This document shows positions 7,122 through 15,101 of a DNA stretch of 42,917 nt, one piece after another. The notes under the pieces were generated by a model, which was not told the DNA's origin, searched no databases, and saw nothing but the letters and a program-made list of their open reading frames with translations. Within the stretch, counting starts at the first letter, position 1; each line of letters begins with the position of its first letter. Position numbers and translations under genes: made by a program. The DNA is taken from the NCBI RefSeq assembly GCF_023276435.1, contig NZ_JALLPO010000062.1, positions 1 to 42,917 on the forward strand, written 5' to 3'. The stretch is from Sphaerisporangium perillae. Its GTDB lineage: Bacteria > Actinomycetota > Actinomycetes > Streptosporangiales > Streptosporangiaceae.

Positions 7122-7487
7122 ATGAGCGATGAGCCGGAGAAGGGCCGCTTCGACGCCGCAGCGTTCTATGCGGCGCTGGATCGGACCCGAGCGGAACGAG
7201 GGTTGCGCTGGAAGCAGGTAGGGGACGAGGCCAAGGTGAGTCCCTCGACGCTGACCCGGCTGGCCCAAGGCCGTCGACCCGATGTCGACAGTCTGGCCGC
7301 GCTGGTGGACTGGGCCGGACTGAGTGCCGACGACTTCGTTCGTCGGACGCAGCCGAGGCAGGAAGCGCACGGCACGCTCGCTGGCGTATCGACCTACCTG
7401 CGCGCCGACAAGAACCTGGACGACCGCAAGGCCGAGGCGATCGAGAAGGTCATCGAGGTCATGTATCGCCAGATGACGGAAGGTTGA
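7122..7487 (+). CDS. XRE-family HTH repressor, CapH/ImmR-like
   Basis: A 121-residue regulator. An XRE helix-turn-helix (residues about 15-65: LDRTRAERGLRWKQVGDEAK then VSPSTLTRLAQGRRPDVDSL) is followed by a helical C-terminal segment (KAEAIEKVIEVMYRQM) suited to dimerisation. ATG at 7122 has GGGAGA upstream. The gene ends 7 bases before the ImmA/IrrE protease gene. HTH plus ImmA pairs are known switches: CapH/CapP on CBASS and other defence operons, and ImmR/ImmA on ICEBs1. The protease cleaves the repressor on a DNA-damage signal. Here the pair is divergent from the Ubl operon and sits inside an AICE, so it could control either. The partner relation is inferred from position. Confidence 0.78.
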   Translation: MSDEPEKGRFDAAAFYAALDRTRAERGLRWKQVGDEAKVSPSTLTRLAQGRRPDVDSLAALVDWAGLSADDFVRRTQPRQEAHGTLAGVSTYLRADKNLDDRKAEAIEKVIEVMYRQMTEG

Positions 7488-7494
7488 GCCGACT

Positions 7495-8070
7495 GTGGGA
7501 AAACTGCGCACAGGCTTCCACAGCGAGGCAAACGGTATCGCCGCGTCCGTCCGAGCCGAGCTTCAGCTCGGAAACTTCGACCCGCTGGACCCGTGGAAGC
7601 TAGCTGCGCTCCTGGAGATCGAGATTCAGAAGCTCAGCGACATCGCCCGAGTAGAGCCAGCAGTCTTGTGCCTGCTGGAGGAGGACGACAAGTCGCTCAG
7701 TGCCGCGACCGTGTTCAACGGCTCGGAGCGGCGCATCGTGGTGAACGACGCGCACGGGCTTCCTCGGCAGTGCTCCAGCATCTGCCACGAGCTCGCGCAT
7801 GGCCTGCTTCTGCACACCCCCGTCGTTGCGTTCAACGCCAGTGGCTGCCGCCGCTGGAACCAGGAGATGGAGGACGAGGCGGACTGTCTGGGCGGAAAGC
7901 TACTGCTTACAGACCAAGCCGCACGAGGTCTCGTCACGCGGAACGTCCCAGCGGACGTCGCTCAGCGCAAGTACGGCATCAGCCCCGAGATGCTCCGGTA
8001 CCGCCTCAACATGAGCGGCGCCGAAAGGCTGCGGCAGAGCAAGACTCGCCAGCCTGCAAGCCGCCGGTAG
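7495..8070 (+). CDS. ImmA/IrrE-family zinc metallopeptidase, CapP-like
   Basis: A 191-residue peptidase with the zinc motif HELAH at 98-102 and a downstream acidic ligand in EMEDEADCLGG (124-134). A helical wHTH-like tail with KYGISPEMLRYRLNMSG follows, typical of ImmA/IrrE proteins. An N-terminal helix pair spans about 10-50. The family cleaves its cognate XRE repressor. GTG at 7495 follows the repressor stop by 7 bases. The length is normal and no lesion is seen. A perfect hairpin lies 88 bases after the stop. Substrate and signal are inferred from the ImmA and CapP precedents. Confidence 0.82.
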   Translation: MGKLRTGFHSEANGIAASVRAELQLGNFDPLDPWKLAALLEIEIQKLSDIARVEPAVLCLLEEDDKSLSAATVFNGSERRIVVNDAHGLPRQCSSICHELAHGLLLHTPVVAFNASGCRRWNQEMEDEADCLGGKLLLTDQAARGLVTRNVPADVAQRKYGISPEMLRYRLNMSGAERLRQSKTRQPASRR

Positions 8071-8158
8071 TTGTCGGCCGGTACCACGTTCGTCCGGCTT
8101 GGATCTCGTGGACCACCTGCGCGTTGTCGCTTCGGACTGCGGAGTGAAACACGAGGAT

Positions 8159-8182
8159 GCCCCCGACGAAGACGTCGGGGGC
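8159..8182 (+). terminator. Hairpin terminator after immA-like gene
   Basis: A perfect 10-bp stem: GCCCCCGACG (8159-8168), loop AAGA, CGTCGGGGGC (8173-8182). A pronounced T-tract is absent, as usual in actinomycetes. It closes the xre-immA transcription unit. Confidence 0.65.
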
Positions 8183-8982
8183 GTACTCGCGTGTTTAGGT
8201 GAGCGCAAATCGGCGTCCACAATCAGTGACCTATCGATCACGTTGCACATTTGCGGTTCTGCGATGTGCCCCGGCAGGGCGCCGAGCTGCGCCAACGTCA
8301 AGCCGGGTGGGCTCGATAGCCATCTCTCCGCACCTTCGCGTGAACAGCGGACACGGCCAGTTCGGGACCCTCAAGTACGGGTTGAGGGTTCATATGCTAA
8401 CCCGCACATCCTGCCGGACCGAGCCGGACTGATCTGAACAGCCGGAGCCTCGTCGAACTGCACGTCGAACGGGTCTGAACCATCCTGGAGATCGTTTGGG
8501 GACCTACGGATCTCAATGTCAGGCTGAATCTGCTTCGGATGCGTTGCCGGTAGAGCCGTAGGAACGGGCGTCACCGCGAGCAATGCTTGAGACCTAATAG
8601 CAGTGCACGGCACCGGATGACTCCTACTTGAAACCCGGGGCTTGACTCCTATCCACAGACGGTGAGCTCCGGTGCCGTGCCCCTCACAAGGGCGGATGCG
8701 CTCCCGGCAAGACGAGGGCCATGATCGTGACCTGAGCCGTCCGCACGGTGACGTCTCCTTGCAACACGAGCCAGCGAGCTCTGTCCAGAGACTGACGTCC
8801 GCGCGGTGAGCTGGGGCCACGAACTGCTCATCGGATGTCGGGCCGCCGAGCCCTTCTTTTAGGGCGCTGCGTGACCTCGCACAGGCTCACACGCTGAGAC
8901 TGCCGAGTCCGGTCCGCCAGGCGGCGATGATGTTGGGAGCAAATGCCTTGGCAGTCGGCCCTGAGGTGTGCGGAGGTGGGAT
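8183..8982. other. 800-base region with at most one small ORF
   Basis: No conventional gene is recognised between the immA terminator and the kinase. The only item of interest is the minus-strand small ORF at 8371-8583 (separate entry). The right end (about 8880-8982) is the leader of the kinase gene. Confidence 0.5.
8371..8583 (-). CDS. Possible RiPP-precursor-like small peptide
   Basis: A 70-codon frame from TTG at 8583, with AGGT eight bases upstream; GTG four codons in is an alternative. It has an acidic leader-like stretch, PNDLQDGSDPFDVQFDEAP, vaguely like the FxLD motif of some actinomycete lanthipeptide leaders. A core-like end follows with one Cys and several Ser/Thr (SGRMCGLAYEPSTRT). 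No modification enzyme is adjacent and codon use is less GC-rich than neighbours. It may be noise or a decayed precursor, and I give it low weight. Confidence 0.2.
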   Translation of the reverse strand: MLAVTPVPTALPATHPKQIQPDIEIRRSPNDLQDGSDPFDVQFDEAPAVQISPARSGRMCGLAYEPSTRT

Positions 8983-11097
8983 GTGCGAGCCGGTATTGAG
9001 TTGGCTGGCCGCTACCGGTTGGAGCGGTTGCTTGGCCGGGGCGGGATGGGCGAGGTGTGGCGGGGCGTCGACCAGGTGCTTGACCGGCCGGTGGCGGTCA
9101 AGTTGTTGCTGGCCAACCTGCTGGGCGACGACCGGCTCCGCCATGAGGCCCTAGCACGGTTTCGACGCGAGGGAAGAGCAGCCGCGCGTCTGAACCACTC
9201 CAATATCACCGCTGTCTACGACTTAGGCGAACACCGGGATACCCGCAACGGCGTCGAGCTGACCTTTCCCTTCTTGGTGTTGGAGTTTTTGGAAGGACGC
9301 GATCTGAAGTCCGTTCTGGACGACCACCCCGGTGGCCTGCCACTCGGCCGCGTCCTGGACTATGGCGTCCAGGCCGCTGACGCGCTAGCCGCCGCGCATG
9401 CGGCCGGGATCGTGCACCGCGATATCAAGCCTGCCAACCTCATGCTGCTGGACAACGGCACTATCAAGGTCTGCGACTTCGGCATCGCCCGCCTGCATGG
9501 CGCAACCGCCGGCCTGTCGGCGACCGGGACGATGATCGGCACCCTGCTGTACATGCCGCCCGAACAACTCGAAGGCTACGAGGTGGACCACCGCGCCGAC
9601 CTGTACGCCCTCGGCGCCACCCTTTATCACCTGCTCAGTGGCCAGCCTGTCTTCCCTGCCACGGATCTGCGGGCCCTGGCCTACATGCACGCCACGAAAA
9701 CACCCACTCCGCCCAGTGCACTGCGGCCCGGTATCAGCCCCGATGTCGATCGCCTCATCACCGCTCTGCTCGCTAAACTCCCCGACGAGCGACCCGCCAG
9801 TGCCACCGACACCGCCGCCAGCCTGCGATCCGCTCGGTCCGAGAATGAATGGCGCATTGCCGAGGCCGAACGCATCACCCGCTTCATCACCGACCCTGAC
9901 TATAGCCGCTCCCTGCTGGCCGAGGCCGAACACATTGTGCACTCCACCTTCCGAGGCGATATCGCATTGCGCGAGATCGCCGTGGTGGCGGCCTGGCATG
10001 ACCCGGCTGAGGCCGAACGCATCGCCTGCTCCATATTCGGCCCGTACCCCACGGCCAACGCATTGCGCGAGATCGCCGGGGTGGTGGCGGGGCACGACCG
10101 TGACCATGCCCGCGCTCTGCTGGCCGAGGCTGAACGCATCGCACGTTCCATCACCGTCCTCCCGTGGCAGGTCGACACCTTGCGCCAGATCGCCATGGTG
10201 GTGGCCGGCCTTGACCCGGCTGAGGCCGAACGAATAGCCCGCTCCTTCACCGAACCTGACAGCCAGGCCCGCGCGTTGCACGAGATCGCCGAGGTGGTAG
10301 CCGGGCATGACCGTAACCATGCCCGCGCCCTGCTGGCCGAGGCCGAACGCATCGCATGCTCCATCCCATACTGTTTCAGCCGATCCTTGGCGTTGCGCGG
10401 GATCGCCGAGGTGGTAGCCGGGCATGACCGTAACCATGCCCGCGCCCTGCTGACCGAGGCCGAACGCATCGCACGCTCCATCACCGACCCGGAACTCGTA
10501 GCGCACGCGTTGCTTGACATCGCCGAGGCGGCGGCCCGGCATGATCGTGACCATGCCCGCGTCCTGCTGGCCGAGGCCGAACGCATCGCACGCTCCTTCC
10601 CCGATATTCCAAAATACGCAGCCCACACGTTGCGCGAGGTCGCCGAGGTGGTGGCCGGGAGTGACCCGACTGAAGCCGAACGCATCGCACGCTCCATCGC
10701 CGAGCCCGAAGACGCAGCCCACGCGTTGCACGAGGTCGTCAAGGTGGTGGCCAGGCTTAACCCCGCTGAAGCCGAACGCATCGCACGCTCCATCGCCGAA
10801 CCCGAAGACGCAGCCCACGCCTTGCTCGGAATCGCCGAGGTGGTGGCCCGGCATGACCGTGACCATGCCCGCGCCCTGCTGGCCGAGGCCGAACGCACCG
10901 CACCCTCCATCGCCGGCAGCCCGGCCGCCGCGTTGCGCGAGATCGCCAAGGCAGTGGCGGGGCATGACCCGGCTGAGGCCGAACGCATCGCACAGTCCAT
11001 CGCCGACCTCTTCAGCCGCTCCTTGGCGTTGTACGAGATCGCCGAGGTGGCGGGATACTTGATTCTGGGCATACCGGCGCGAACAAGCAGTAAGTAA
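8983..11097 (+). CDS. Ser/Thr protein kinase with C-terminal helical repeats
   Basis: About 704 residues. An N-terminal Hanks-type kinase domain (about 8-270) has all key motifs: GRGGMGEV (18-25), VAVK with Lys40, HRDIKPAN (145-152), DFG (165-167) and MPPEQ in the activation segment. The rest (about 285-690) consists of some 12 degenerate helical repeats built on AEAERIARSI and ALREIAEVVAGHD, with DHARALL in the longer units. No transmembrane segment or PASTA domain is present, so it should be cytosolic, the repeats probably binding a partner. GTG at 8983 is preferred over the GTG five codons earlier because GGAGGT lies five bases ahead of it. The last 14 residues leave the repeat pattern, so the 3' end may be fused to foreign DNA. 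Confidence 0.85.
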   Translation: MRAGIELAGRYRLERLLGRGGMGEVWRGVDQVLDRPVAVKLLLANLLGDDRLRHEALARFRREGRAAARLNHSNITAVYDLGEHRDTRNGVELTFPFLVLEFLEGRDLKSVLDDHPGGLPLGRVLDYGVQAADALAAAHAAGIVHRDIKPANLMLLDNGTIKVCDFGIARLHGATAGLSATGTMIGTLLYMPPEQLEGYEVDHRADLYALGATLYHLLSGQPVFPATDLRALAYMHATKTPTPPSALRPGISPDVDRLITALLAKLPDERPASATDTAASLRSARSENEWRIAEAERITRFITDPDYSRSLLAEAEHIVHSTFRGDIALREIAVVAAWHDPAEAERIACSIFGPYPTANALREIAGVVAGHDRDHARALLAEAERIARSITVLPWQVDTLRQIAMVVAGLDPAEAERIARSFTEPDSQARALHEIAEVVAGHDRNHARALLAEAERIACSIPYCFSRSLALRGIAEVVAGHDRNHARALLTEAERIARSITDPELVAHALLDIAEAAARHDRDHARVLLAEAERIARSFPDIPKYAAHTLREVAEVVAGSDPTEAERIARSIAEPEDAAHALHEVVKVVARLNPAEAERIARSIAEPEDAAHALLGIAEVVARHDRDHARALLAEAERTAPSIAGSPAAALREIAKAVAGHDPAEAERIAQSIADLFSRSLALYEIAEVAGYLILGIPARTSSK
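9853..11055 (+). repeat. In-gene degenerate repeat array (12 units)
   Basis: The kinase tail is encoded by about 12 units of roughly 100-120 bases. Each centres on a gctgaggccgaacgcatcgc-like core (Ala-Glu-Ala-Glu-Arg-Ile-Ala). Two unit types occur: a short one with GHDPAEAERI and a long one with DHARALLAEAERI. The last units (10620-10870) are nearly identical in DNA, suggesting recent unit duplication. The repeats also create long open frames on the opposite strand, which are not genes. Confidence 0.8.
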
Positions 11098-11650
11098 ACC
11101 AACCGACGCATCTTGGCGTGGGACAGGCTGTCGCCCTTGCCCACGGAAAGCGTATCCACGGCGGTACCGAAGTCGGACAGTGCGATGTCGGCTGGTCCGC
11201 GCCTCGGGCATCCGCCCGCTGATCGCCCGCCGAGGCGCCGAGCACGGGTCCCGCGGCCTCGGCGACCGCGCTGCGGTACGGCGACTCGCAGGGATCCGCC
11301 CTTCGACAGACGTCGCCGATACGGCTTGTCAGCCATCGACCTATCCCATCGATGTGGTCGACTGGTATCAGGGGTTTTGTCATGCGTCCGCGGCGGCAAT
11401 GGCCGATCAGAGCTCGCTTCACGCTTTTCGCGGTGTGGCGGCCGGTGAGCTTGCACGCTGTGCGCCACAGTGCTCATGGTTGCCTCCCATGGGCTCGCCG
11501 GCCAGTACGCCAGCAACGAGGTGGCCGCCGTGACTCAAGGTGTGGTTTACATGGTCGAACGAGACGAGCTGCGCTCGACAGCCGTTTAAGGCTCAAAGGC
11601 GAGGTAGCCAGATGTTGCGGGCAAAGGAGTTCTAATGGCATATTCTGTAC
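11098..11650. other. 550-base region, probably decayed mobile DNA
   Basis: No gene is identifiable. An open minus-strand frame at about 11060-11340 (starting MADKPYRRRLSKGGSL) overlaps the kinase 3' end, but I recognise no family in it. At 11635-11664 an ATG with a perfect AAAGGAG five bases upstream opens a nine-codon frame (MAYSVREFH, then TGA) that overlaps the GTG start of the next gene. It could be a leader peptide, or the original N-terminus of that gene after a frameshift. Confidence 0.4.
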
Positions 11651-13270
11651 GTGAGTTCCATTGATCGTCTCCGTCGCCGCGACTCGGTCGACACCCGCCG
11701 CGTGCAAACGGCTGTCTTCGGGCATCCGTACTCGCATGAACCCGCTACCGTTCCTCCCGAATATGATGACGCCATTTATTTCCGTCACGACAACGAGGGT
11801 CAGGAGTTGTGGTGTGGCGAATGGTTGGGCGGATGCGGTCAACAGCTCTCAGCGAAGCTCTACAGGGATCGCCAATGCCATTTTGCGCACTTTCCGAACA
11901 CCGACGGCATGGCCCCAACCTGTACTCGGCGTAATACCGGCATAGACAGCGCGGACCATCTTTATATTCACAACGGCCTCTCTCGCCTAACAGCCCATGA
12001 CATCTACGACACCAAGGCGAATCGGTTCGATGGACGCCTACGTGAGGGTACATGCACGGATCTGACCGTATGGCCGCGAGACGACACACGGATCATCCAG
12101 GTCCAATTCACCAACCTTCCTAAGGACACGTGGATAGAAACAGACTGCAACTTTCGGAGCAGCGGGAGAACACCCGATTGGATGTTCGGTCCACGTGCCG
12201 CATTGTCCGCACGCTATTTGATTGATCGAGACGGGCATGCCTTCCACGTCCGATGTGACCAGCGGTCGGGAAACCGAGTTGTCCAAGTGGGAACGGAAAC
12301 GCGCGATGGCAACCTCTTCTGGAACGACCTGCATGAATGTCAGTTCACAGAGCAAGGGTTGCTGACGCAAGCCCTGCGCCAACAAGTAAGACTTGCTCTG
12401 CCACACACCGGCACGCCACAGACTCCCATAGACCGTGACGGAGGCACTGACGGCTTCCCACTCGATGCCAAGGATATAACCATCTTCCCTTCGGACGCCG
12501 CCAAGCCAGTCGGTGGCCCCGGAATACCTGAGGGCTCCCATTCTTTCCCTGCTCACGTTATGCACAAACAGAAAGGGTGGATTACCGAGGCGCGAGTCCG
12601 GCTTCCCGATCAACCTTTCAATTTCGACGTCGACGCAACCTACCGCCTATCAGGGGGAGCTGTAGCCGACAAGAGATGGGCGTCGGAGACTTCTCTGTTG
12701 ATTATCTCTGCTCCAGGAATCGAACGCGTGGATTCTGCGCCACAGGCAGAAACTACTTCAGTTGACGAAAAAGTCATCCGCGCCACCATCAAAGGCGAAC
12801 ATGTCACAAAAGATCACGCTACGCACGAATCTTTAGACAGGATTCTTCGACAACTCCGGGACGCGAGGGCGCGTAATGACCTGAGTAAGGTCGAGAGGCT
12901 GATCGCCGAGGCTAAAAAGATCATGCCCAGAAATGTACTCTTCAACCGAGAACGTGATGAACTCCACCTGCTTGAGCACTGGGCTCGCGGTCGAAGAGAG
13001 GTAGTTACCCAGGAGCAGATGGCTCGACTAAGGAGCCGTACAGCATCGCAAAACGTGTCATCCCCACTCCGCGACTCGCTGTCTGGTCTGATAACGGAGA
13101 TGCGCGGAGCAAAGCGGGCCGGAGACACAGAACAAATGTCCGAACTTCTGCCAAGAGCTAAACGGCTGTTAAAGGAAGCCCCGTCAGTCGGTTTCGGGTT
13201 CGAACGGAAGAAGATCGACGAGTATGAGCGATGGCTACGTAAAGTGATCTTACCGATCTGGCACGAGTAG
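11651..13270 (+). CDS. CoiA-like zinc-ribbon nuclease-type protein
   Basis: A 539-residue protein. The N-terminal third resembles the competence/nuclease CoiA family: a zinc-binding part with C55, C62, C77 and H80 in CHFAHFP, then C91, then the SADHLYIHNGL helix (100-110). After that comes a PD-(D/E)xK-like core with CTDLTVWP (D137) and IIQVQF (Q150-V-Q152, a QxQ variant of ExK). The C-terminal third (about 390-539) is charged and helical, with DRILRQLRDARARNDLSKVE-type repeats. Base composition is lower in GC than the neighbours, suggesting transfer. The start is GTG 11651 without its own ribosome site. The strong site upstream belongs to a nine-codon frame, so the start is uncertain. A defence or DNA-processing nuclease is a reasonable inference. 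Confidence 0.62.
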   Translation: MSSIDRLRRRDSVDTRRVQTAVFGHPYSHEPATVPPEYDDAIYFRHDNEGQELWCGEWLGGCGQQLSAKLYRDRQCHFAHFPNTDGMAPTCTRRNTGIDSADHLYIHNGLSRLTAHDIYDTKANRFDGRLREGTCTDLTVWPRDDTRIIQVQFTNLPKDTWIETDCNFRSSGRTPDWMFGPRAALSARYLIDRDGHAFHVRCDQRSGNRVVQVGTETRDGNLFWNDLHECQFTEQGLLTQALRQQVRLALPHTGTPQTPIDRDGGTDGFPLDAKDITIFPSDAAKPVGGPGIPEGSHSFPAHVMHKQKGWITEARVRLPDQPFNFDVDATYRLSGGAVADKRWASETSLLIISAPGIERVDSAPQAETTSVDEKVIRATIKGEHVTKDHATHESLDRILRQLRDARARNDLSKVERLIAEAKKIMPRNVLFNRERDELHLLEHWARGRREVVTQEQMARLRSRTASQNVSSPLRDSLSGLITEMRGAKRAGDTEQMSELLPRAKRLLKEAPSVGFGFERKKIDEYERWLRKVILPIWHE

Positions 13271-13696
13271 AGTAGTTCGGCAACTCCTTCGTACCGCGCG
13301 ACTGACGACCGTCGGCGGCTCACCTCAACGACCACGGTTCATTGCGCTCGCGGGCGACCATGCCTAGTTGCAGAACGGCAATGAGAACCTGCCGCGCACC
13401 CGAAGTAAGAGCGGGGCGCGAGGCGCGCCCTCGCGATCGGGTAGCCCCTCCTGCTCTGCAATAGAGTTTTACATGTCGACGAAGTCCGCCTTGGCAGCAG
13501 TGGCATCTTCCGAGGCAGCGTTTCCGACGTCGTAGGCAGAGTCGCCTACGGTCGACCCAAAACAGGTGGGTCTTATATAGCGATCTAAGCGTTACAGAAG
13601 GGGCCCAATTCGAGCTTCGTCTGCGACCGGCCAAGACGCACCCGCTGGCAAGGCTGCTGCAGCCATGGGCCTCGTCACCGGGTTACCCGGGTAAAG
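13271..13696. other. 425-base intergenic region without recognised content
   Basis: I see no gene, RNA or strong repeat here. Short frames on both strands lack start signals and family resemblance. Confidence 0.5.
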
Positions 13697-14077
13697 GTGA
13701 CAGCAGCACTGACAGGAACGTCCCCCGTACAAGAGCATTCTTCGACAGTCGCTCCCAACCCTCTGACCACAGTCTCCGTCACCCGAGCAAGGCGATCGCT
13801 GGGCCTGGCCCGAAAATCGGTGAGCTCGATACTTTCCGCCGCAGTCGTGGCCGGCGGCCTGCTCATCACCCCCGCCGCCATCGGCGCCGCTGACGCCTCC
13901 ACCGCCGCGGCGGCGTGTAAGTACAGGCAGTCCGGCAACCACTGGGTGTGCATCACCCCCGGGGCGTTCTGCCCCGCGGCCGCACACAAGAAGTACGGGT
14001 ACGCCAAGATCACAAACAAGCGGTACCGGTGCACCTTCGCGAGCGGCGACATCCGGTGGAGGTGGCACCGCGCCTGA
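13697..14077 (+). CDS. Small secreted Cys-rich protein
   Basis: 126 codons from GTG 13697. An N-terminal Arg-rich segment precedes a signal peptide (SILSAAVVAGGLLITPAAIG, cleavage near DASTAAAA), so the true start may be a later GTG. The mature part is about 52 residues: CKYRQSGNHWVCITPGAFCP followed by AAAHKKYGYAKITNKRYRC and WRW. Four cysteines, a GxHWxCxTPGAxCP motif and a YxC-x(n)-WRW end make a small extracellular domain that recurs in actinomycetes near secreted HNH nucleases. One such nuclease, interrupted, lies just downstream on the other strand. The biochemical role is unknown to me. A strong hairpin terminates the gene. Confidence 0.62.
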   Translation: MTAALTGTSPVQEHSSTVAPNPLTTVSVTRARRSLGLARKSVSSILSAAVVAGGLLITPAAIGAADASTAAAACKYRQSGNHWVCITPGAFCPAAAHKKYGYAKITNKRYRCTFASGDIRWRWHRA

Positions 14078-14091
14078 CCCTCGCACATGCG

Positions 14092-14131
14092 ACAGCGCCC
14101 CGGCACCCGCGTGGGGATGCCGGGGCGCTGT
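14092..14131. terminator. Strong bidirectional hairpin terminator
   Basis: A perfect 14-bp stem: ACAGCGCCCCGGCA (14092-14105) and TGCCGGGGCGCTGT (14118-14131) with a 12-base loop. It lies between convergent genes, 15 bases after one stop and 6 bases before the other, and should serve both. Confidence 0.8.
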
Positions 14132-14136
14132 CTTGC

Positions 14137-14364
14137 TCAGGTGAGGTCGAACCCTTGGAGTCCTTCAGGCAGGCCGTGTTCAACGGCGAGGACCATCGCA
14201 GCGTGGACCCAGTGCCCGTCATGCCCGACGACCTTCAATGGCCCTCCGGCGACCGTGTACCACTCCTCCGCCCCGGTGTACTGGACTCGGATGGCGGCCT
14301 GGTCCCCTGCGACCTCTGTGACCAGCGTGAGGTCTCCGGTGATGACGCCAACCTCGTCGGTCAT
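14137..14364 (-). CDS. Small conserved-type hypothetical protein
   Basis: A 75-residue soluble protein starting MTDEVGVITGDLTLVTEVAG at 14364, with GGGGGTG six bases upstream. It contains a beta-rich body (AAIRVQYTGAEEWYTVAGG, then PLKVVGHDGHWVHAA) and a short helical end. It is similar in style to small actinophage or element proteins. No catalytic motif, signal peptide or membrane segment is visible. It ends at the shared hairpin terminator. I do not know its function. The good ribosome site and codon use support it. Confidence 0.6.
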   Translation of the reverse strand: MTDEVGVITGDLTLVTEVAGDQAAIRVQYTGAEEWYTVAGGPLKVVGHDGHWVHAAMVLAVEHGLPEGLQGFDLT

Positions 14365-14408
14365 CACACCCCCAGGGCCCGCCTCGACTCGGGACTCGCG
14401 CCTCTCCA

Positions 14409-15101
14409 TCACGGGTGCTGGGTGTCTGTGCAGATGTCGAGCATCCCGTCTAGCGCTGTCTTCTCGTCTGCGGTCACAGCCAGACCATAGTGGTGCTTCA
14501 CGTCCGTCCACGCCCGCGCGTACACGCACCAGTAGGACCGCAGTGGAGGCTTCCACTGGGCGGGGTTCTAGTCGCCCTTGGCCCTGTTCGAGGTGGCGGA
14601 GACGGCGATGAGCTGCGGGTTGGTCAGGTCGTTGGCGAACTGCTGCCGCTTGGCGGTACTCCAGGCGTCCGCCCCCGAGCGCCAGGCGTTCGCCAGAGGC
14701 ACGACGTGGTCGATGTCCACCTGACTGGCTGAGGTCAGCTTCTTGCCGTCGTACTGCGAGTGCCATGTGCCAGTGACAGCGCGGCATTGGGAGTCGCGGA
14801 GCACGTCCTCCCCGTCTCGTTCCAGGACGACCTCGCGGGTGCTGCACGAGTCACCTTGATCCGACCAGTGCGGGAATCGGGCCCGCGAGTATCCAGTCAT
14901 GGCGTGCGGCTGGGCGACAGCCAGCTCCGCGAGCTCAGCGCGAGCGATCGAGGCGGGCGACGGCTCAGGCAGCTCGGTAGGAGCGGCGGACGCCGGCGGC
15001 GCGACAGGGGCCAGTAGCAGGGCGGGCAGGCAGGCTGCGGCAGCGGCGAGACGCCGCGGGGATGCGATCAGCATGCAGTACGGATATCGCCTGCTGATCA
15101 C
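14409..15101 (-). pseudogene. Secreted HNH nuclease (GmrSD C-terminal type) with in-frame amber stop
   Basis: The frame starts at GTG 15101 (ATG 15074 is an alternative) with a signal peptide (LAAAAACLPALLLAPVAPPA). It carries the DUF1524/GmrSD-type HNH core: SQVDIDHVVPLANAWRSGAD, then FANDLTNPQLIAVSATSNRA and KGD. TAG then occurs at 14568-14570. The same frame continues intact for 52 codons with the conserved family tail (NPAQWKPPLRSYWCVYARAW, then TDVKHHYGL and LDGMLDIC) to TGA at 14409. Homologues usually have KGDQDPAQW, so CAG to TAG at the Gln codon explains the stop. Restored length is 230 residues. The truncated 177-residue product lacks the Cys-containing tail. The family role is extracellular DNA cleavage. 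Confidence 0.82.

Noticed and set aside
9385-11516. Very long open frames on the strand opposite the repeat kinase
   Set aside because: They arise because the GC-rich repeat units lack stops in the reverse frames. The translations are repeats of CDAFGLGQQGAGM and MRSASASRARAW with no family resemblance, while the plus frame carries a complete kinase.
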